A stretch of 64,000 nucleotides of DNA from Roseobacter sp. SK209-2-6 (GCF_000169455.1 NZ_AAYC01000008.1:124001-188000); one strand, 5' to 3'. Positions 18,256 through 28,013 are shown, counted from the first letter of the stretch. Made by a program: numbers and translations. The notes: generated by a model not told the origin, from the sequence alone.

Positions 18256-18978
18256 CTAGCGCACGTTGGCAAGGAAACCTCGTGTATGAGGGGACTGTGC
18301 CTCACCAAAGATCTGCGATGGTGGACCGATCTCTTCCATCACGCCCTGGTGAAAGAAGGCGACCCGATCAGAAACATCGCGTGCAAAGCCCATCTCATGG
18401 GTGACGCAGATCATGGTCATTCCCTCTTCAGCAAGCATCCGCATGGTCTCCAGCACCTCGCCCACCAGTTCGGGGTCAAGGGCTGAGGTCGCCTCATCAA
18501 AGAGCATATAGTCGGGCTCCATCGCCAGAGCGCGGGCGATGGCCAGGCGCTGCTGTTGCCCACCAGAGAGCGCACCCGGATAGACCCTGAGCTTATCCCC
18601 AAGGCCCACATGCGCCAGCTGCCGTTCGGCGATTTCATCCGCTGCCTTGCGGTCAAGGCCACGCACAATCCGGGGCGCCAGTGCTACATTCTCTTGGACC
18701 GTCAGATGCGGAAAGCTGTTCCACTGCTGAAAGACCATGCCCAATTTCTGGCGCAGTTTGTTGAGGTCAGCGCCCTTGGCGTGAACATTCTGGCCATCAA
18801 CCTCCACTTGCCCGCCCTGGATCTCCTCCAACCCGTTGATACAGTAAAGCAGCGTTGACTTGCCGGACCCGGAGGCCCCGATCACCGAGAGCACCTCCCC
18901 TTTTTCGACATCCAGGTCGATGCCTTTCAGGACATGCAACGCGCCAAAATACTTCTGAAGTCCACGAATTTCGATCAT
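18256..18978 (-). CDS. Hydroxyproline ABC transporter ATPase (polar amino acid type)
   Basis: 240 residues from the ATG at 18978, which overlaps the permease stop (ATGA); a GTG 12 bases upstream is in frame but unnecessary. Walker A is GASGSGKST, the signature LSGGQQQR, Walker [13 protein letters not shown], and the switch His in VTHEMGFA, all canonical for the GlnQ/HisP family. It corresponds by context to the HypMNPQ-type hydroxyproline importer of rhizobia. It is the last gene of the transporter block and is followed by the catabolic genes on the same strand. Confidence 0.88.
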   Translation of the reverse strand: MIEIRGLQKYFGALHVLKGIDLDVEKGEVLSVIGASGSGKSTLLYCINGLEEIQGGQVEVDGQNVHAKGADLNKLRQKLGMVFQQWNSFPHLTVQENVALAPRIVRGLDRKAADEIAERQLAHVGLGDKLRVYPGALSGGQQQRLAIARALAMEPDYMLFDEATSALDPELVGEVLETMRMLAEEGMTMICVTHEMGFARDVSDRVAFFHQGVMEEIGPPSQIFGEAQSPHTRGFLANVR

Positions 18979-19640
18979 GCGTGAGCCCACCTTTGTTCAA
19001 GCCGCGCCGCATAGCGCGAGATCGGATAGGAGAGCGCGAAATAAAACGCGCCAGCGATTGAGAGAATGAGAAAGGGTTCCTGGGTCCGGGTGATCAGGAT
19101 CTGGCTGGCCTTCAGCAGTTCGACATAGCCCAGCACCGAAACCAATGCGCTGTCCTTCATAACCCCGAGGGCAACGCCAACCCAGGCCGGAAAGACGGCG
19201 CGTCCACCGATGGGCAGCGCCACATAACGCAGATCCTGCCAGTAACTCATCCCCAAGCTTCGCGCGGCCCGACGCATGGGCTGGCCCACTGCTTCGATGC
19301 CACCTCGCGCGACATTGGCGACGAGTGCAGCTGTGTAAATCGCCAGGATCACCACACCAGAGGCAAAGGGATCCAGATTGAGGCCCAGGATGGGTGCAAA
19401 ATTGTAAAACAGCACCAGCTGGATGATTAGGGGAACAGAGCGAAAGATATCTAGCACCGGCGCCAGCGTAAGGGACGCCCAGATCCGGCCTTCGTACAAA
19501 AGCCAGCCAAAGATGATACCGAAAAAGGTACCGATAGAAATGGCCAGGCCCGAGATCAACAGGGTTCGCCAGGCCGCTTCTGCCAGAAACAGGAGGTCCG
19601 AAGGCTGAAAGCCGCTGAAAAAACTGATGGGTTGGGACAT
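18975..19640 (-). CDS. Hydroxyproline ABC transporter permease 1
   Basis: 221 residues from the ATG at 19640, which has a GAGGAG site; the upstream in-frame TTG is rejected. Polar amino acid permease family (HisM/HisQ type) with about five membrane helices, the conserved [10 protein letters not shown] segment near 68-77, and the coupling-loop region [20 protein letters not shown]. It overlaps the ATPase gene by 4 bp and starts 12 bp after the other permease gene, so the two permeases probably form a heterodimeric channel. Confidence 0.87.
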   Translation of the reverse strand: MSQPISFFSGFQPSDLLFLAEAAWRTLLISGLAISIGTFFGIIFGWLLYEGRIWASLTLAPVLDIFRSVPLIIQLVLFYNFAPILGLNLDPFASGVVILAIYTAALVANVARGGIEAVGQPMRRAARSLGMSYWQDLRYVALPIGGRAVFPAWVGVALGVMKDSALVSVLGYVELLKASQILITRTQEPFLILSIAGAFYFALSYPISRYAARLEQRWAHA

Positions 19641-19651
19641 ATTCAAACTCC

Positions 19652-20314
19652 TCAGTAACGGAACAGGCGGCTGGCGAGCAGACGCGAGGCCCCGAGGATG
19701 ATCTTGACGATCACGTAGTAGATCACTGCTGTGACCGCGAAGTATTCAAAGATGCGGAAGGTACGAGAGGCAAAGAACTGGGTCTCACCAGAGAGTTCAC
19801 GAAAGCCAACCAGCATGCCCAGCGAGGACATCAGCACAGCCCAGACCATCTGATTGGTCACCGGGTGATAAACGATGCGCAGCACCTGCGGGATGACAAT
19901 GCGCAGATAGGCCTGCGTCGCCGTCATCCCCAAGGAACGCGCCGCGCGCATCTGCGTTTCAGGTATTGCCTGAAAGCCACCCCGGAAATTCTCTGCCAGG
20001 TAACCGGCGCAGTTGAACGTCAACCCAGCCAGCACGATGGCATAAGGCGACAGATGCAGCCCAAAGGCGCCCAGCCCAAAGCCAAAGAAGAAGAGCTGAA
20101 ACAAGGCGGGGGTATTGCGTGCAAACTCTACCCAAGTCGTTGCAATCCAGTTGAGTGGTCCCCGCATGTTCAAGCGTATCAAAGCCAGCCCCAATGCGAT
20201 CAAGATGCCCAGGATCATTGCTAAGGACGCAACCTGTAGGGTGAGCAGGCCCGCCTCTATCAGATCGGGCAGATCCCGCATGACCGGTCGCCAATGGAAG
20301 TTGTAGTCAAACAT
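19652..20314 (-). CDS. Hydroxyproline ABC transporter permease 2
   Basis: 220 residues from the ATG at 20314 (MFDYNFHWRPV); the in-frame extension upstream has no good start and overlaps a hairpin. Polar amino acid permease with the motifs EFARNTPALFQL and the coupling loop [20 protein letters not shown]. The ribosome binding site is weak. It is the first gene after the solute-binding-protein gene, from which a stem-loop separates it, suggesting lower expression than the binding protein. Confidence 0.85.
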   Translation of the reverse strand: MFDYNFHWRPVMRDLPDLIEAGLLTLQVASLAMILGILIALGLALIRLNMRGPLNWIATTWVEFARNTPALFQLFFFGFGLGAFGLHLSPYAIVLAGLTFNCAGYLAENFRGGFQAIPETQMRAARSLGMTATQAYLRIVIPQVLRIVYHPVTNQMVWAVLMSSLGMLVGFRELSGETQFFASRTFRIFEYFAVTAVIYYVIVKIILGASRLLASRLFRY

Positions 20315-20332
20315 CAAAGAAGCTTTCGCAGC

Positions 20333-20363
20333 GCCCCTCCCTGCCCCGATGACAGGAAGGGGC
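20333..20363 (-). promoter_or_regulatory. Stem-loop between binding-protein and permease genes
   Basis: On the transcribed minus strand GCCCCTTCCTG pairs with CAGGGAGGGGC (one G-U pair, 9-nt loop). No T-run follows. In comparable importer operons such hairpins protect the binding-protein mRNA from 3' decay. That role is inferred here. Confidence 0.55.
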
Positions 20364-20372
20364 AACAGAGGA

Positions 20373-21176
20373 TCAGTACATCACGCCTGGAATGCGCAGC
20401 TCAGGTGCAGAACCACCGACATATTTCCCCCAAAGCTCCTCATAGCGTCCCGAGCGCACCTGATGAGTTACAAAGAGGTTCAGATAGTTGAGCCAGGTCA
20501 CATCCAGACGTGGACCGACAACCGAGGTGTAATCTGTGGTCCAGGGCATCCGCGGACCCGCTTCGACATTGTCGTATTGCCCGGTCACTGGCTTAACCGC
20601 CGTGTTGGTTGTGAGGCCAATATCTGCCTTACCCTGGGCAACCGCCAGGAAGACTTCGTTTTCAGATTGGTAGCCCTGATAAAGGTGCTCTTCCCCCCAT
20701 TCGCCTGCAATCTTGAGCCACTCCTGCTCTGGCACGGTCCCCACCGCGCCGGCCACGCGCTTGCCGCGAACATCATCAAAACTCTTGATGCCGCTCTCTG
20801 CATTTACCACGCCCTGGGCATAGTAAATCGCATAGGGAATGGTGAAGCCAACGGTGCGAGCCCGGGCCAGCGAGTCCGATGTGCCGCCAAAGACCACGTC
20901 AGCGCGACCGGTAACGATCACCGGCAGGCGCTCTGCCCAAGTGACCGGCAGGATTTCATAATCCACCTCCAACGCTGCGGCCAGATCGGCGCAGTATTCC
21001 ACGTCAAAGCCAGCTGGTTCATTGTTGGCATCCCGGTAGCCAATGGGCGGAAAATCCAGAACGACGCCGCAGCGTAGAGTTCCGCGATCCACCACGTTAT
21101 CCAAGGTATCCGCAACAGCTGCCCCTGTGCTGCTCAGTCCAATAGCCAGCCCCAAGGCCGCAAGTTTCTTCAGCAT
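20373..21176 (-). CDS. Hydroxyproline ABC transporter substrate-binding protein
   Basis: 267 residues from the ATG at 21176, placed after a strong AGGGAGGAAATC ribosome binding site; this start gives a clear signal peptide (MLKKLAALGLAIGLSS, cleavage near AAVA-DTLD). Family 3 periplasmic solute-binding protein, with the amino acid clamp region GFDVEYCADLAAAL and the lobe-2 motif ADIGLTTNTA. It is the first gene of the eight-gene hydroxyproline operon and divergent from the GntR-family regulator, which suggests substrate-controlled transcription. The ligand is inferred from the enzymes downstream. Confidence 0.87.
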   Translation of the reverse strand: MLKKLAALGLAIGLSSTGAAVADTLDNVVDRGTLRCGVVLDFPPIGYRDANNEPAGFDVEYCADLAAALEVDYEILPVTWAERLPVIVTGRADVVFGGTSDSLARARTVGFTIPYAIYYAQGVVNAESGIKSFDDVRGKRVAGAVGTVPEQEWLKIAGEWGEEHLYQGYQSENEVFLAVAQGKADIGLTTNTAVKPVTGQYDNVEAGPRMPWTTDYTSVVGPRLDVTWLNYLNLFVTHQVRSGRYEELWGKYVGGSAPELRIPGVMY

Positions 21177-21193
21177 GATTTCCTCCCTATCTG

Positions 21194-21234
21194 CCAATTT
21201 GGTGAATCATGTTATATTTCATATTGGATCCAAT
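21194..21234. promoter_or_regulatory. Candidate GntR operator in the divergent promoter region
   Basis: A perfect 12-bp palindrome ATTGGATCCAAT at 21223-21234, plus a half-related CCAATTTGG at 21194-21202, in the 132-bp gap between the regulator and binding-protein start codons. Both share the TTGG/CCAA core. FCD-type GntR regulators often bind short AT-flanked palindromes of this form; binding here is inferred. Confidence 0.55.
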
Positions 21235-21308
21235 TTACAATATATATTCTCTGTCAGCTTTTCACGGCGTGAAATTCAGGTTACAGAGGTTGCAGGAGGA
21301 ACCCCTGT

Positions 21309-21971
21309 ATGAAGTTGAAATCTGTTGATATTTCCAAGACCGCCTCGGCCTCTTCGATTGTTTTCGAAGCGCTGCGCAGGGCGATCATTGAGGGGGATCT
21401 GACCGAAGGCGAACCTCTGCGACAGGATGAAATCGCACGACTTTTCAACACCAGTCGAATCCCTGTGCGTGAGGCAATCTCACGCCTTGAGGAACATGGT
21501 CTGGTCAAGACACAGCGCTATAAAGGGGCCGTCGTTTCAGGCCTGTCCGTGACAGAGGCCGAGGAGATTTTCGACTTTCGCGCCCTGGTCGAACCCGAAG
21601 TCATCCGACGCGCGGTGCCGCAGATGTCACAGGAAACCCTGGCTCAGGCACGCGACTCCTGGGCAGCTTTTTCGGAGGCGGACGACCCTATGACCTGGGG
21701 GGAGTTGAACCGGGATTTTCATTCGGTGCTCTATCAGGCCAGCGGGCTGCAATACCACCTCGACATTATTGACAATGCCATGGACCGGATCGACCGCTAT
21801 TTGCGGGCGCAACTTGTGCTTTCAAATGGGATGGAGCGCGCCAACGAGGAACACATGGGGATTTGGCAGGCCTGCATGGATGGGAACGCTGAACTGGCAG
21901 CCGAAAGAACCCGCCAGCATATTACTGGCGCCAGAGAGAGCCTGCTGCAGAATCTGAGCAACCTGCGCTAG
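21309..21971 (+). CDS. GntR-family regulator, FCD subgroup (hydroxyproline cluster)
   Basis: 220 residues with a CAGGAGGA site upstream. N-terminal winged helix about 15-78 (EALRRAIIEGDLTEGEPL and RIPVREAISRLEEHGLV are typical). The C-terminal FCD ligand-binding domain, about 85-215, carries the metal/ligand histidines in NRDFHSVLY, EEHMGIW and RQHITGA. It is transcribed away from the transporter and catabolic operon and probably controls it, as the GntR-type HypR does in rhizobia. Whether it represses or activates cannot be told from sequence. Confidence 0.88.
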   Translation: MKLKSVDISKTASASSIVFEALRRAIIEGDLTEGEPLRQDEIARLFNTSRIPVREAISRLEEHGLVKTQRYKGAVVSGLSVTEAEEIFDFRALVEPEVIRRAVPQMSQETLAQARDSWAAFSEADDPMTWGELNRDFHSVLYQASGLQYHLDIIDNAMDRIDRYLRAQLVLSNGMERANEEHMGIWQACMDGNAELAAERTRQHITGARESLLQNLSNLR

Positions 21972-22044
21972 TCAAAAAGCACTTCGGCCGACACCCTGCA
22001 AGGCACCGGCCGAAACGAAGAACTCCTGGGATAGCCTCCAGGTT

Positions 22045-22965
22045 TTAGGGTAGCAGCGCCAAACGTTGCAAAAACAGGTTCTTCACCTTCTCAGACTGCA
22101 CACCCATGCAAACAGCTGTCCCAGCGCGAAGGCTTTCGGGATCAACAACGGTAGCGCCGCTCTCCTCTCCCTCGCAGGTCACCGTGAGTGGGACTGAACG
22201 GGTTTCGAACAGCTCGGGGTGAGTGCAGGCGATAACCGCAGCAGGATCGTGCAGCGAGCATCCATCGAACTTGCCAACGGTTTCGTAGAAATGCAGGTAG
22301 AATTTTGACATCTCCTGCAGCATGCCGCCCAGATCGGGTGATTGACCTGCGATGGAGGTAAAATCCTCTTTGGTGCAGAGGATCCGATGGGTCACATCCA
22401 GCCCAACCATTACGATATTGCCACCAGAGCCAAAGACCACATCTGCTCCGTGGGGATCATGGTAGATATTGGCTTCGGCATAGGGGGTGATATTCCCCCC
22501 CTCTTCCAAAGAGCCGCCCATGATCACAATGCGCTTTACGTTTTTGACAAACTCTGGATCACGCTGGATTGCATGGGCGATATTGGTCAGCGGGCCAATC
22601 GGACAGACCACCAGCTCTCCCTTATGCTCGCGCGCCATGCGGATCAGAAAATCCGCCGCGTCCTCTGTAATCGCCTGCCCTTTGGGCGCCTCAGCCGGGA
22701 TGTCGCCAAAGCCCTCTTCCCCATGCACATGTGCAGAGGGCGTAAAAGGCGGCAGCATCAAGGGCACATCAGCCCCTTTGGCTACAGGCAAATCCAACCC
22801 TGCCTTTTCCAGCAGGCGCAACGCGTTGCGGGTAGCGGTCTTGGTGGTGACATTGCCAAAAATCGTCGTTAGCCCCAGCAATTCGATATCCGGCGCTGCT
22901 GCCGCATAGAAAATCGCCATAGCATCGTCGATGCCGGGATCCGTGTCGATAATTAGCTTGGTCAT
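22045..22965 (-). CDS. Inosine/uridine-preferring nucleoside hydrolase
   Basis: 306 residues from the ATG at 22965, preceded by TGGAGA; an in-frame GTG 12 bases upstream would sit in that site. The calcium-binding signature DTDPGIDDA lies at residues 6-14. The family motif GPLTNIAHA and a C-terminal HDPAA histidine-aspartate pair are present, so the active site looks complete. It hydrolyses purine or pyrimidine ribonucleosides to base and ribose; which ones cannot be read here. It converges with the GntR gene and appears to be a single-gene unit. Confidence 0.9.
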   Translation of the reverse strand: MTKLIIDTDPGIDDAMAIFYAAAAPDIELLGLTTIFGNVTTKTATRNALRLLEKAGLDLPVAKGADVPLMLPPFTPSAHVHGEEGFGDIPAEAPKGQAITEDAADFLIRMAREHKGELVVCPIGPLTNIAHAIQRDPEFVKNVKRIVIMGGSLEEGGNITPYAEANIYHDPHGADVVFGSGGNIVMVGLDVTHRILCTKEDFTSIAGQSPDLGGMLQEMSKFYLHFYETVGKFDGCSLHDPAAVIACTHPELFETRSVPLTVTCEGEESGATVVDPESLRAGTAVCMGVQSEKVKNLFLQRLALLP

Positions 22966-23040
22966 ACCGGTCTCCACATTGGTAAGGGATGATGCCTATA
23001 CTTCCGTTAGCGCCAACGCAAGCAAGAAGCAGCCTCTTGA

Positions 23041-23073
23041 AAAAACGAAAGACGCGCCCCTGAGCAGGGCGCG
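23041..23073 (-). terminator. Intrinsic terminator of ychF
   Basis: Stem CGCGCCC/GGGCGCG (7 bp, 7-nt loop). The minus-strand product continues TCTTTCGTTTTT. Confidence 0.8.
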
Positions 23074-23098
23074 CCTCGTGTTAGGAAAGATGGTTTGA

Positions 23099-24196
23099 TC
23101 AGTTATTGAACAGGAAATGCATTACATCGCCATCCTTGACGATATAGCTTTTCCCTTCAGCCCGCATCTTGCCCGCTTCCTTGGCGCCTTGCTCACCATT
23201 GCTGGCGATGTAGTCGTCATAAGCGATGGTTTCGGCTCGAATGAAGCCTTTTTCAAAATCGCCATGGATAACCCCAGCTGCCTGCGGTGCGGCGGTGCCG
23301 GACTTGATGGTCCAGGCGCGGGCCTCTTTGGGGCCAACAGTGAAATAGGTTTCCAGATGCAACAGCTCATAGCCTGCGCGGATCAGACGGTCGAGGCCCG
23401 CCTCCTCCAATCCCATTTCCTCCAGGAACATCTGGGCTTCTTCAGCCTCAAGCTGGCTGATCTCTTCTTCGATCTGAGCGGAGATCACCACATGGGAGTT
23501 GCCCTGCGCCGCAGCCATCTCCGCAACCTTGGCAGAGAAATCGTTGCCTTCAGCGGCCTCGGCCTCTCCCACGTTGCAGACATAAAGAACGGGCTTGGTC
23601 GAAAGGAGCTGCAGCATTTTCCAGGCTTTGGCGTCCTCTGCATCCACCTCAACCAGGCGCGCGGGCTTGCCGTCTTCCAGCATAGCCTGCGCCTCGGCCA
23701 GGAGGCGATCCTGCTGCTGCGCTTCTTTGTCGTTGCCTTTCAGCTTGCGCACCAGATTGGCGCGACGCTTCTCGATACTTTCAAGGTCGGCCAGCATCAG
23801 CTCTGTTTCGATAGTTTCAGCATCGGCCACCGGATCGACACGCCCATCCACATGGGTGACGTCGCCATCCTCAAAACAGCGCAGCACATGGGCGATCGCG
23901 TCAGTTTCACGGATATTGGCAAGGAACTGATTGCCCAGGCCTTCGCCCTTTGAAGCCCCCTTTACCAGACCGGCAATATCGACAAAGGTCATCCGCGTTG
24001 GAATGATCTGTTTGGAGCTGGCAATTGCCGCCAGTTTATCCAGACGCTCATCCGGCACGCCGACTTCCCCCACATTGGGCTCAATCGTGCAGAACGGAAA
24101 ATTCGCCGCCTGCGCAGAGGCGGTTTTGGTCAAAGCGTTGAACAGGGTCGACTTGCCAACATTCGGCAGACCCACGATTCCCATTTTAAAGCCCAT
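23099..24196 (-). CDS. ychF: Redox-regulated ATPase YchF (Obg-like)
   Basis: 365 residues from the ATG at 24196 with CAGGAGG upstream; a longer in-frame reading adds 40 residues unlike the family. The P-loop GLPNVGKST is at 8-16. The specificity motif NVGE (in [12 protein letters not shown]) replaces the GTPase NKxD, which accounts for ATP preference in this family. The C-terminal TGS-like domain ends in [15 protein letters not shown], the usual YchF terminus. It is a universally conserved ribosome-associated P-loop ATPase linked to translation and stress responses. Monocistronic, with its own terminator. Confidence 0.96.
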   Translation of the reverse strand: MGFKMGIVGLPNVGKSTLFNALTKTASAQAANFPFCTIEPNVGEVGVPDERLDKLAAIASSKQIIPTRMTFVDIAGLVKGASKGEGLGNQFLANIRETDAIAHVLRCFEDGDVTHVDGRVDPVADAETIETELMLADLESIEKRRANLVRKLKGNDKEAQQQDRLLAEAQAMLEDGKPARLVEVDAEDAKAWKMLQLLSTKPVLYVCNVGEAEAAEGNDFSAKVAEMAAAQGNSHVVISAQIEEEISQLEAEEAQMFLEEMGLEEAGLDRLIRAGYELLHLETYFTVGPKEARAWTIKSGTAAPQAAGVIHGDFEKGFIRAETIAYDDYIASNGEQGAKEAGKMRAEGKSYIVKDGDVMHFLFNN

Positions 24197-24407
24197 GACG
24201 GCCTCCTGATGCCATTTGGAAGCTGCTTCTATGCAGCAATTGCCTTTGGCGCAAGGTGAGCTGCAGCCTGACAACAAATTCCCCGACAACCAAAAAAATG
24301 TAATAAAACATCTCAAACTATCGCAACTGCGTGTGAAGAGGTTTATTTAGGCTCACATGCACCTATTTCATATTGCGATCTTACCAAAAGCCTCAGGATT
24401 GAAAAAA

Positions 24408-24896
24408 ATGCGAAGACTACTTTCTGCTGCAGCAATCGCCCTTGCTACCGCTGCCCCGGCTATGAGTCAGGAAATAATTTTTGGGGCAGGATATAGCGAT
24501 TACTCTTTGGCCGGTGCTGAAGACGGGGCTGTTTTCTCGGTCGAGTATCTGCATAGCCCCTTTCACGAACATAGTCGCTTTTCGGCCCGTTTCGGCGGCG
24601 TACTAGAGCTGGTCTCCACCGGCGACGCTTTTGTTGGCGTCGGTCTCAGCGGCAACCTTGACCTGAACAATGATTGGTTTGTCGAAACCAGTGTCATGCC
24701 CGGCGCCTATTTCGAGAACGCTCCGCTCAATGACCTCGGATCAACCTTTGAAATCCGCAGTCAAATCGCTTTGGGCAAACGCCTGCGCAATGGTACGGCT
24801 CTGTCCCTAGCCCTGAGCCACAAATCCAACGCTTCGACTGCCAGCCTTAATCCGGGCGTGAACGTCCTGTCGCTGCGCTGGCACAAGCCGCTTTAA
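24408..24896 (+). CDS. PagL-like lipid A 3-O-deacylase family outer membrane protein
   Basis: 162 residues from the ATG at 24408 (AGGA upstream); an earlier in-frame start would only extend the signal peptide. A signal peptide is visible (MRRLLSAAAIALATAAPA), followed by alternating beta-barrel-like strands. The C-terminal motif SHKSNAS...NPGVNVLSLRW matches the PagL/acyloxyacyl hydrolase family. His138 and Ser140 align with the family's catalytic His and Ser, but the residue 14 positions after the His, glutamate in PagL as I remember it, is Asn152. The protein may therefore be an altered or inactive family member. It sits between ychF and trpA without an operon partner. Confidence 0.72.
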   Translation: MRRLLSAAAIALATAAPAMSQEIIFGAGYSDYSLAGAEDGAVFSVEYLHSPFHEHSRFSARFGGVLELVSTGDAFVGVGLSGNLDLNNDWFVETSVMPGAYFENAPLNDLGSTFEIRSQIALGKRLRNGTALSLALSHKSNASTASLNPGVNVLSLRWHKPL

Positions 24897-24988
24897 CACC
24901 CGACAAAGTAAATTCGCCCCTCAGCGCGGGATTGATTTCCCGCGCACCTTCCGGCACACCGGTGCAGTAAGTTTCGAGAGGCCCGATC

Positions 24989-25780
24989 ATGACCCGTATT
25001 GATGCAACATTCGCTGAACTCAAAGCCGCCGGTAAAAAGGCCTTTGTGTCCTATGTCATGGCCGGGGACCCGGATTATGAGACCTCGCTGGAACTGGTAA
25101 AAGGATTGCCCGCTGCAGGGGTTGATATCATCGAACTCGGCCTGCCCTTTACCGATCCGATGGCGGATGGCCCCACAATTCAGCTGGCTGGTCAGCGAGC
25201 ACTTGATGCGGGCATGACCCTGGCCAAGACTCTTGAACTTGCGACTGAGTTTCGCAAGGAAGACGACACGACCCCTATTGTTCTGATGGGATACTACAAC
25301 CCGATCTATAATCGCGGCGTAGAGAATTTCCTGAGTGATGCAAAAGCGGCTGGGATTGATGGTTTGATCGTGGTGGACCTACCACCAGAAGAAGACGAAG
25401 AGCTCTGCATCCCCGCTCAAAAAGCTGGCTTGAACTTTATCCGTCTTGCGACCCCTACAACAGACGATAAACGCCTGCCAACCGTACTGCAGAACACCTC
25501 TGGGTTTGTATACTATGTGTCTGTTACCGGCATTACCGGAGCTGCCGAAGCACAGGCAGGCGACGTTGGCCCCGAAGTGGCACGCATCAAATCTGCAACC
25601 GATCTGCCCGTCATCGTTGGGTTCGGCATCAACACGCCTGAAAAGGCGCAGAACATTGCCTCCATTTCGGATGGCGCAGTTGTTGGCAGCGCCATCGTGA
25701 GCCAGGTCGCTTCTGGAAAACCTCTTCCAGAGGTACTGGAGTTTGTCCGCGCCCTTGCTGATGGCGCCCATTCGGCCTGA
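24989..25780 (+). CDS. trpA: Tryptophan synthase alpha subunit
   Basis: 263 residues. Cleaves indole-3-glycerol phosphate to indole and glyceraldehyde 3-phosphate. The catalytic Glu lies in [17 protein letters not shown] (about residue 51) and the Asp in VVDLPPEE; the phosphate loop is [16 protein letters not shown] precedes the ATG. It is not next to trpB or trpF: trpB is about 9 kb away on the opposite strand. Its own terminator follows at once, so trpA is transcribed separately from its partner subunit. Confidence 0.97.
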   Translation: MTRIDATFAELKAAGKKAFVSYVMAGDPDYETSLELVKGLPAAGVDIIELGLPFTDPMADGPTIQLAGQRALDAGMTLAKTLELATEFRKEDDTTPIVLMGYYNPIYNRGVENFLSDAKAAGIDGLIVVDLPPEEDEELCIPAQKAGLNFIRLATPTTDDKRLPTVLQNTSGFVYYVSVTGITGAAEAQAGDVGPEVARIKSATDLPVIVGFGINTPEKAQNIASISDGAVVGSAIVSQVASGKPLPEVLEFVRALADGAHSA

Positions 25781-25817
25781 TCTGGCCGAAACCAGCACAA
25801 AGCAACTTCTAAACACC

Positions 25818-25852
25818 AAGGCCTGCGGAGATCTTCCCGGAGGCCTTTTTCT
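25818..25852 (+). terminator. Intrinsic terminator of trpA
   Basis: Outer stem AAGGCCT/AGGCCTT with an imperfect inner CGG/CCG stem, followed by TTTTTC. Confidence 0.75.
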
Positions 25853-25942
25853 TGTTGCAACGCCTGCGGCAATAGAACCATTGCACCAGCACATCTAAAT
25901 TGGTAAGAAAAATTTACCACGCAACGAGTCGAGGACAAACCA

Positions 25943-27109
25943 GTGCCGGTGATCACAAATATCGAGGACTTAAAACGCATTTATCAGCGCCGCGTCCCGC
26001 GGATGTTCTACGACTATGCTGAAAGTGGCAGCTGGACCGAACAGACATTCCGGGAAAACACATCCGACTTTGAAAAGATCCGTCTACGCCAGCGGGTCGC
26101 CGTCGATATGTCAGGGCGCAGCACCCAAAGCCAGATGATTGGTCAGGATGTCGCCATGCCTGTTGCCCTCGCTCCTGTGGGCTTGACGGGAATGCAACAT
26201 GCCGATGGTGAGATCAAAGCCGCTAAGGCGGCAGAAGAGTTCGGCGTTCCCTTTACGCTTTCCACCATGTCGATCAATTCGATCGAAGAAGTCGCAGAGG
26301 CCACCAGTAAACCCTTCTGGTTCCAACTCTACACCATGAAGGACGAAGACTATATCCGGCGCCTGATGCAGCGCGCTAAGGATGCTAAATGCTCCGCCCT
26401 GGTGATCACCCTGGACCTGCAGATCCTGGGACAACGGCACAAAGATCTAAAAAATGGTCTCTCCGCCCCGCCGAAATTGACCCCCTCTACCGTTGCCAAT
26501 CTGATGACCAAATGGACCTGGGGCCTGCAGATGCTGGGCGCCAAGAGGCGCAACTTCGGCAATATCGTCGGCCATGTGCATGGGGTTTCAGATACTTCAC
26601 AGCTGGGGGCTTGGACGGCAGAGCAATTCGACCCCTCACTGGATTGGGGTAAGGTCGAAAAGCTGATGGAGATGTGGGGCGGCAAGGTCATCCTAAAGGG
26701 CATTCTGGACGCCGAAGACGCAAAGATGGCTGCCAAACTAGGAGCAGATGCCATTGTCGTGTCCAACCACGGCGGACGCCAATTGGACGGCGCGCTCAGC
26801 TCGATCCGGATGTTGCCCCAAATTTTGGACGCTGTTGGCGATGATGTCGAAGTACACCTCGACAGCGGCATTCGCTCCGGTCAGGACGTCTTGAAGGCCC
26901 TTGCGATGGGGGCAAAAGGCACCATGATCGGCCGCGCCTTTGTCTATGGCCTGGGCGCGATGGGACAACAGGGGGTAACCGAAGCCCTGAACGTGATCCA
27001 CAAAGAGCTGGACACCACAATGGCCCTTTGTGGGGAGCGTGAGCTAGGCAACCTTGGACGTCACAATCTTTTGATCCCTGACGATTTTGAGGGCCAGTGG
27101 CAGGAATAG
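25943..27109 (+). CDS. lldD: FMN-dependent L-lactate dehydrogenase / alpha-hydroxy-acid oxidase
   Basis: 388 residues starting with GTG at 25943, supported by GAGGA nine bases upstream and by the family-typical N-terminus MPVITNIEDL. The FMN TIM-barrel family is shown by the active-site segment SNHGGRQLDGALSS (catalytic His), LDSGIRSGQDVLKALAMGA and IGRAF. Expected reaction: L-lactate to pyruvate, with electrons to quinone or cytochrome c. Other 2-hydroxy acids are possible substrates. It is a single gene without lactate permease or LldR regulator next to it. Confidence 0.9.
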   Translation: MPVITNIEDLKRIYQRRVPRMFYDYAESGSWTEQTFRENTSDFEKIRLRQRVAVDMSGRSTQSQMIGQDVAMPVALAPVGLTGMQHADGEIKAAKAAEEFGVPFTLSTMSINSIEEVAEATSKPFWFQLYTMKDEDYIRRLMQRAKDAKCSALVITLDLQILGQRHKDLKNGLSAPPKLTPSTVANLMTKWTWGLQMLGAKRRNFGNIVGHVHGVSDTSQLGAWTAEQFDPSLDWGKVEKLMEMWGGKVILKGILDAEDAKMAAKLGADAIVVSNHGGRQLDGALSSIRMLPQILDAVGDDVEVHLDSGIRSGQDVLKALAMGAKGTMIGRAFVYGLGAMGQQGVTEALNVIHKELDTTMALCGERELGNLGRHNLLIPDDFEGQWQE

Positions 27110-27169
27110 CCACCTCCTTTCTCTTCGCAATAGCGGCGCGACTGTCAAAACGGCCTAGCGAAAGAACAC

Positions 27170-27895
27170 ATGCCACCTAACAACAACGCCAGAGCACAAT
27201 TGCCCTGGCGCGCGCCCCATCGCTTTGACAGGTGGAATGGGCTACGCAATAGTGCCCGCAAACAGATATCGGGCAGCAACGTGCAGATCTTTTTCAAAGA
27301 AAACCTGGCTATTCTGGCCGTTCCAAAGACCGGAACTACTGCTTATGAACGCACCCTTCGCCCCCATGCGGACATAGTCTTTGCCAAGGGGCGCAAACAC
27401 ATGACAGCGGGTCAGTATCACAACAAAACTTCCAAATTCCTCAGGCGGCTTTATGGGATCAGCCCCGAGGTTCTAGCGGTCATGCGCAATCCCTTAGAAC
27501 AGTTGCGCAGTTGGTACAGATACCGCAGTCGCCTCGCCAATGCGGGCCACGGCACCGCAGGCATCTCTTTTGACGCCTTTGTAGAAGCGGTTTTACAAGA
27601 TGATCCGCCACTCTTTGCACAAATCGGGAGCCAGCATCACTTTCTGACCCTGCGCGACGGCCGCCTGCCCGTTCACCATCTTTTTGCTTATGAAAACCAA
27701 AATCAGTTCCGAAAGTTTCTCTGCCAACGCTTTGACCAACAGCTTGAATTCCGCCCACAGAATGTTTCGCCTGCCAAACAGGCCCCACTTTCGCCGGAAA
27801 TCGAGGCGCGCCTGCGACAGGTTCGGGCAAAGGAATTTGAGCTTTATCAGCGGTTGCGAGACAGTGGCGGGTATCTCCACCAGCAAAATCTGTGA
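27170..27895 (+). CDS. Sulfotransferase-family protein
   Basis: 241 residues. VPKTGTTAYERTLRP near 50-64 resembles the 5'-phosphosulfate (PAPS) binding loop of sulfotransferases. VMRNPLEQLRSWYRYRSR near 103-120 resembles the 3'-phosphate-binding arginine/serine segment. No signal peptide is visible. The acceptor substrate is unknown. It follows lldD by 60 bp on the same strand, with no terminator seen between them, so co-transcription is possible but a functional link is not evident. Confidence 0.7.
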   Translation: MPPNNNARAQLPWRAPHRFDRWNGLRNSARKQISGSNVQIFFKENLAILAVPKTGTTAYERTLRPHADIVFAKGRKHMTAGQYHNKTSKFLRRLYGISPEVLAVMRNPLEQLRSWYRYRSRLANAGHGTAGISFDAFVEAVLQDDPPLFAQIGSQHHFLTLRDGRLPVHHLFAYENQNQFRKFLCQRFDQQLEFRPQNVSPAKQAPLSPEIEARLRQVRAKEFELYQRLRDSGGYLHQQNL

Positions 27896-28013
27896 CTTTG
27901 GCAGATATTCCTGACCAGGCACTTGCTTTTTGAACGACACTAGGCTACGCGCACGACTTCACGCGGGGTGACAGCCTTGGAGGCACCCTGCCCTAGAAAA
28001 TTGGAGAATTCAA

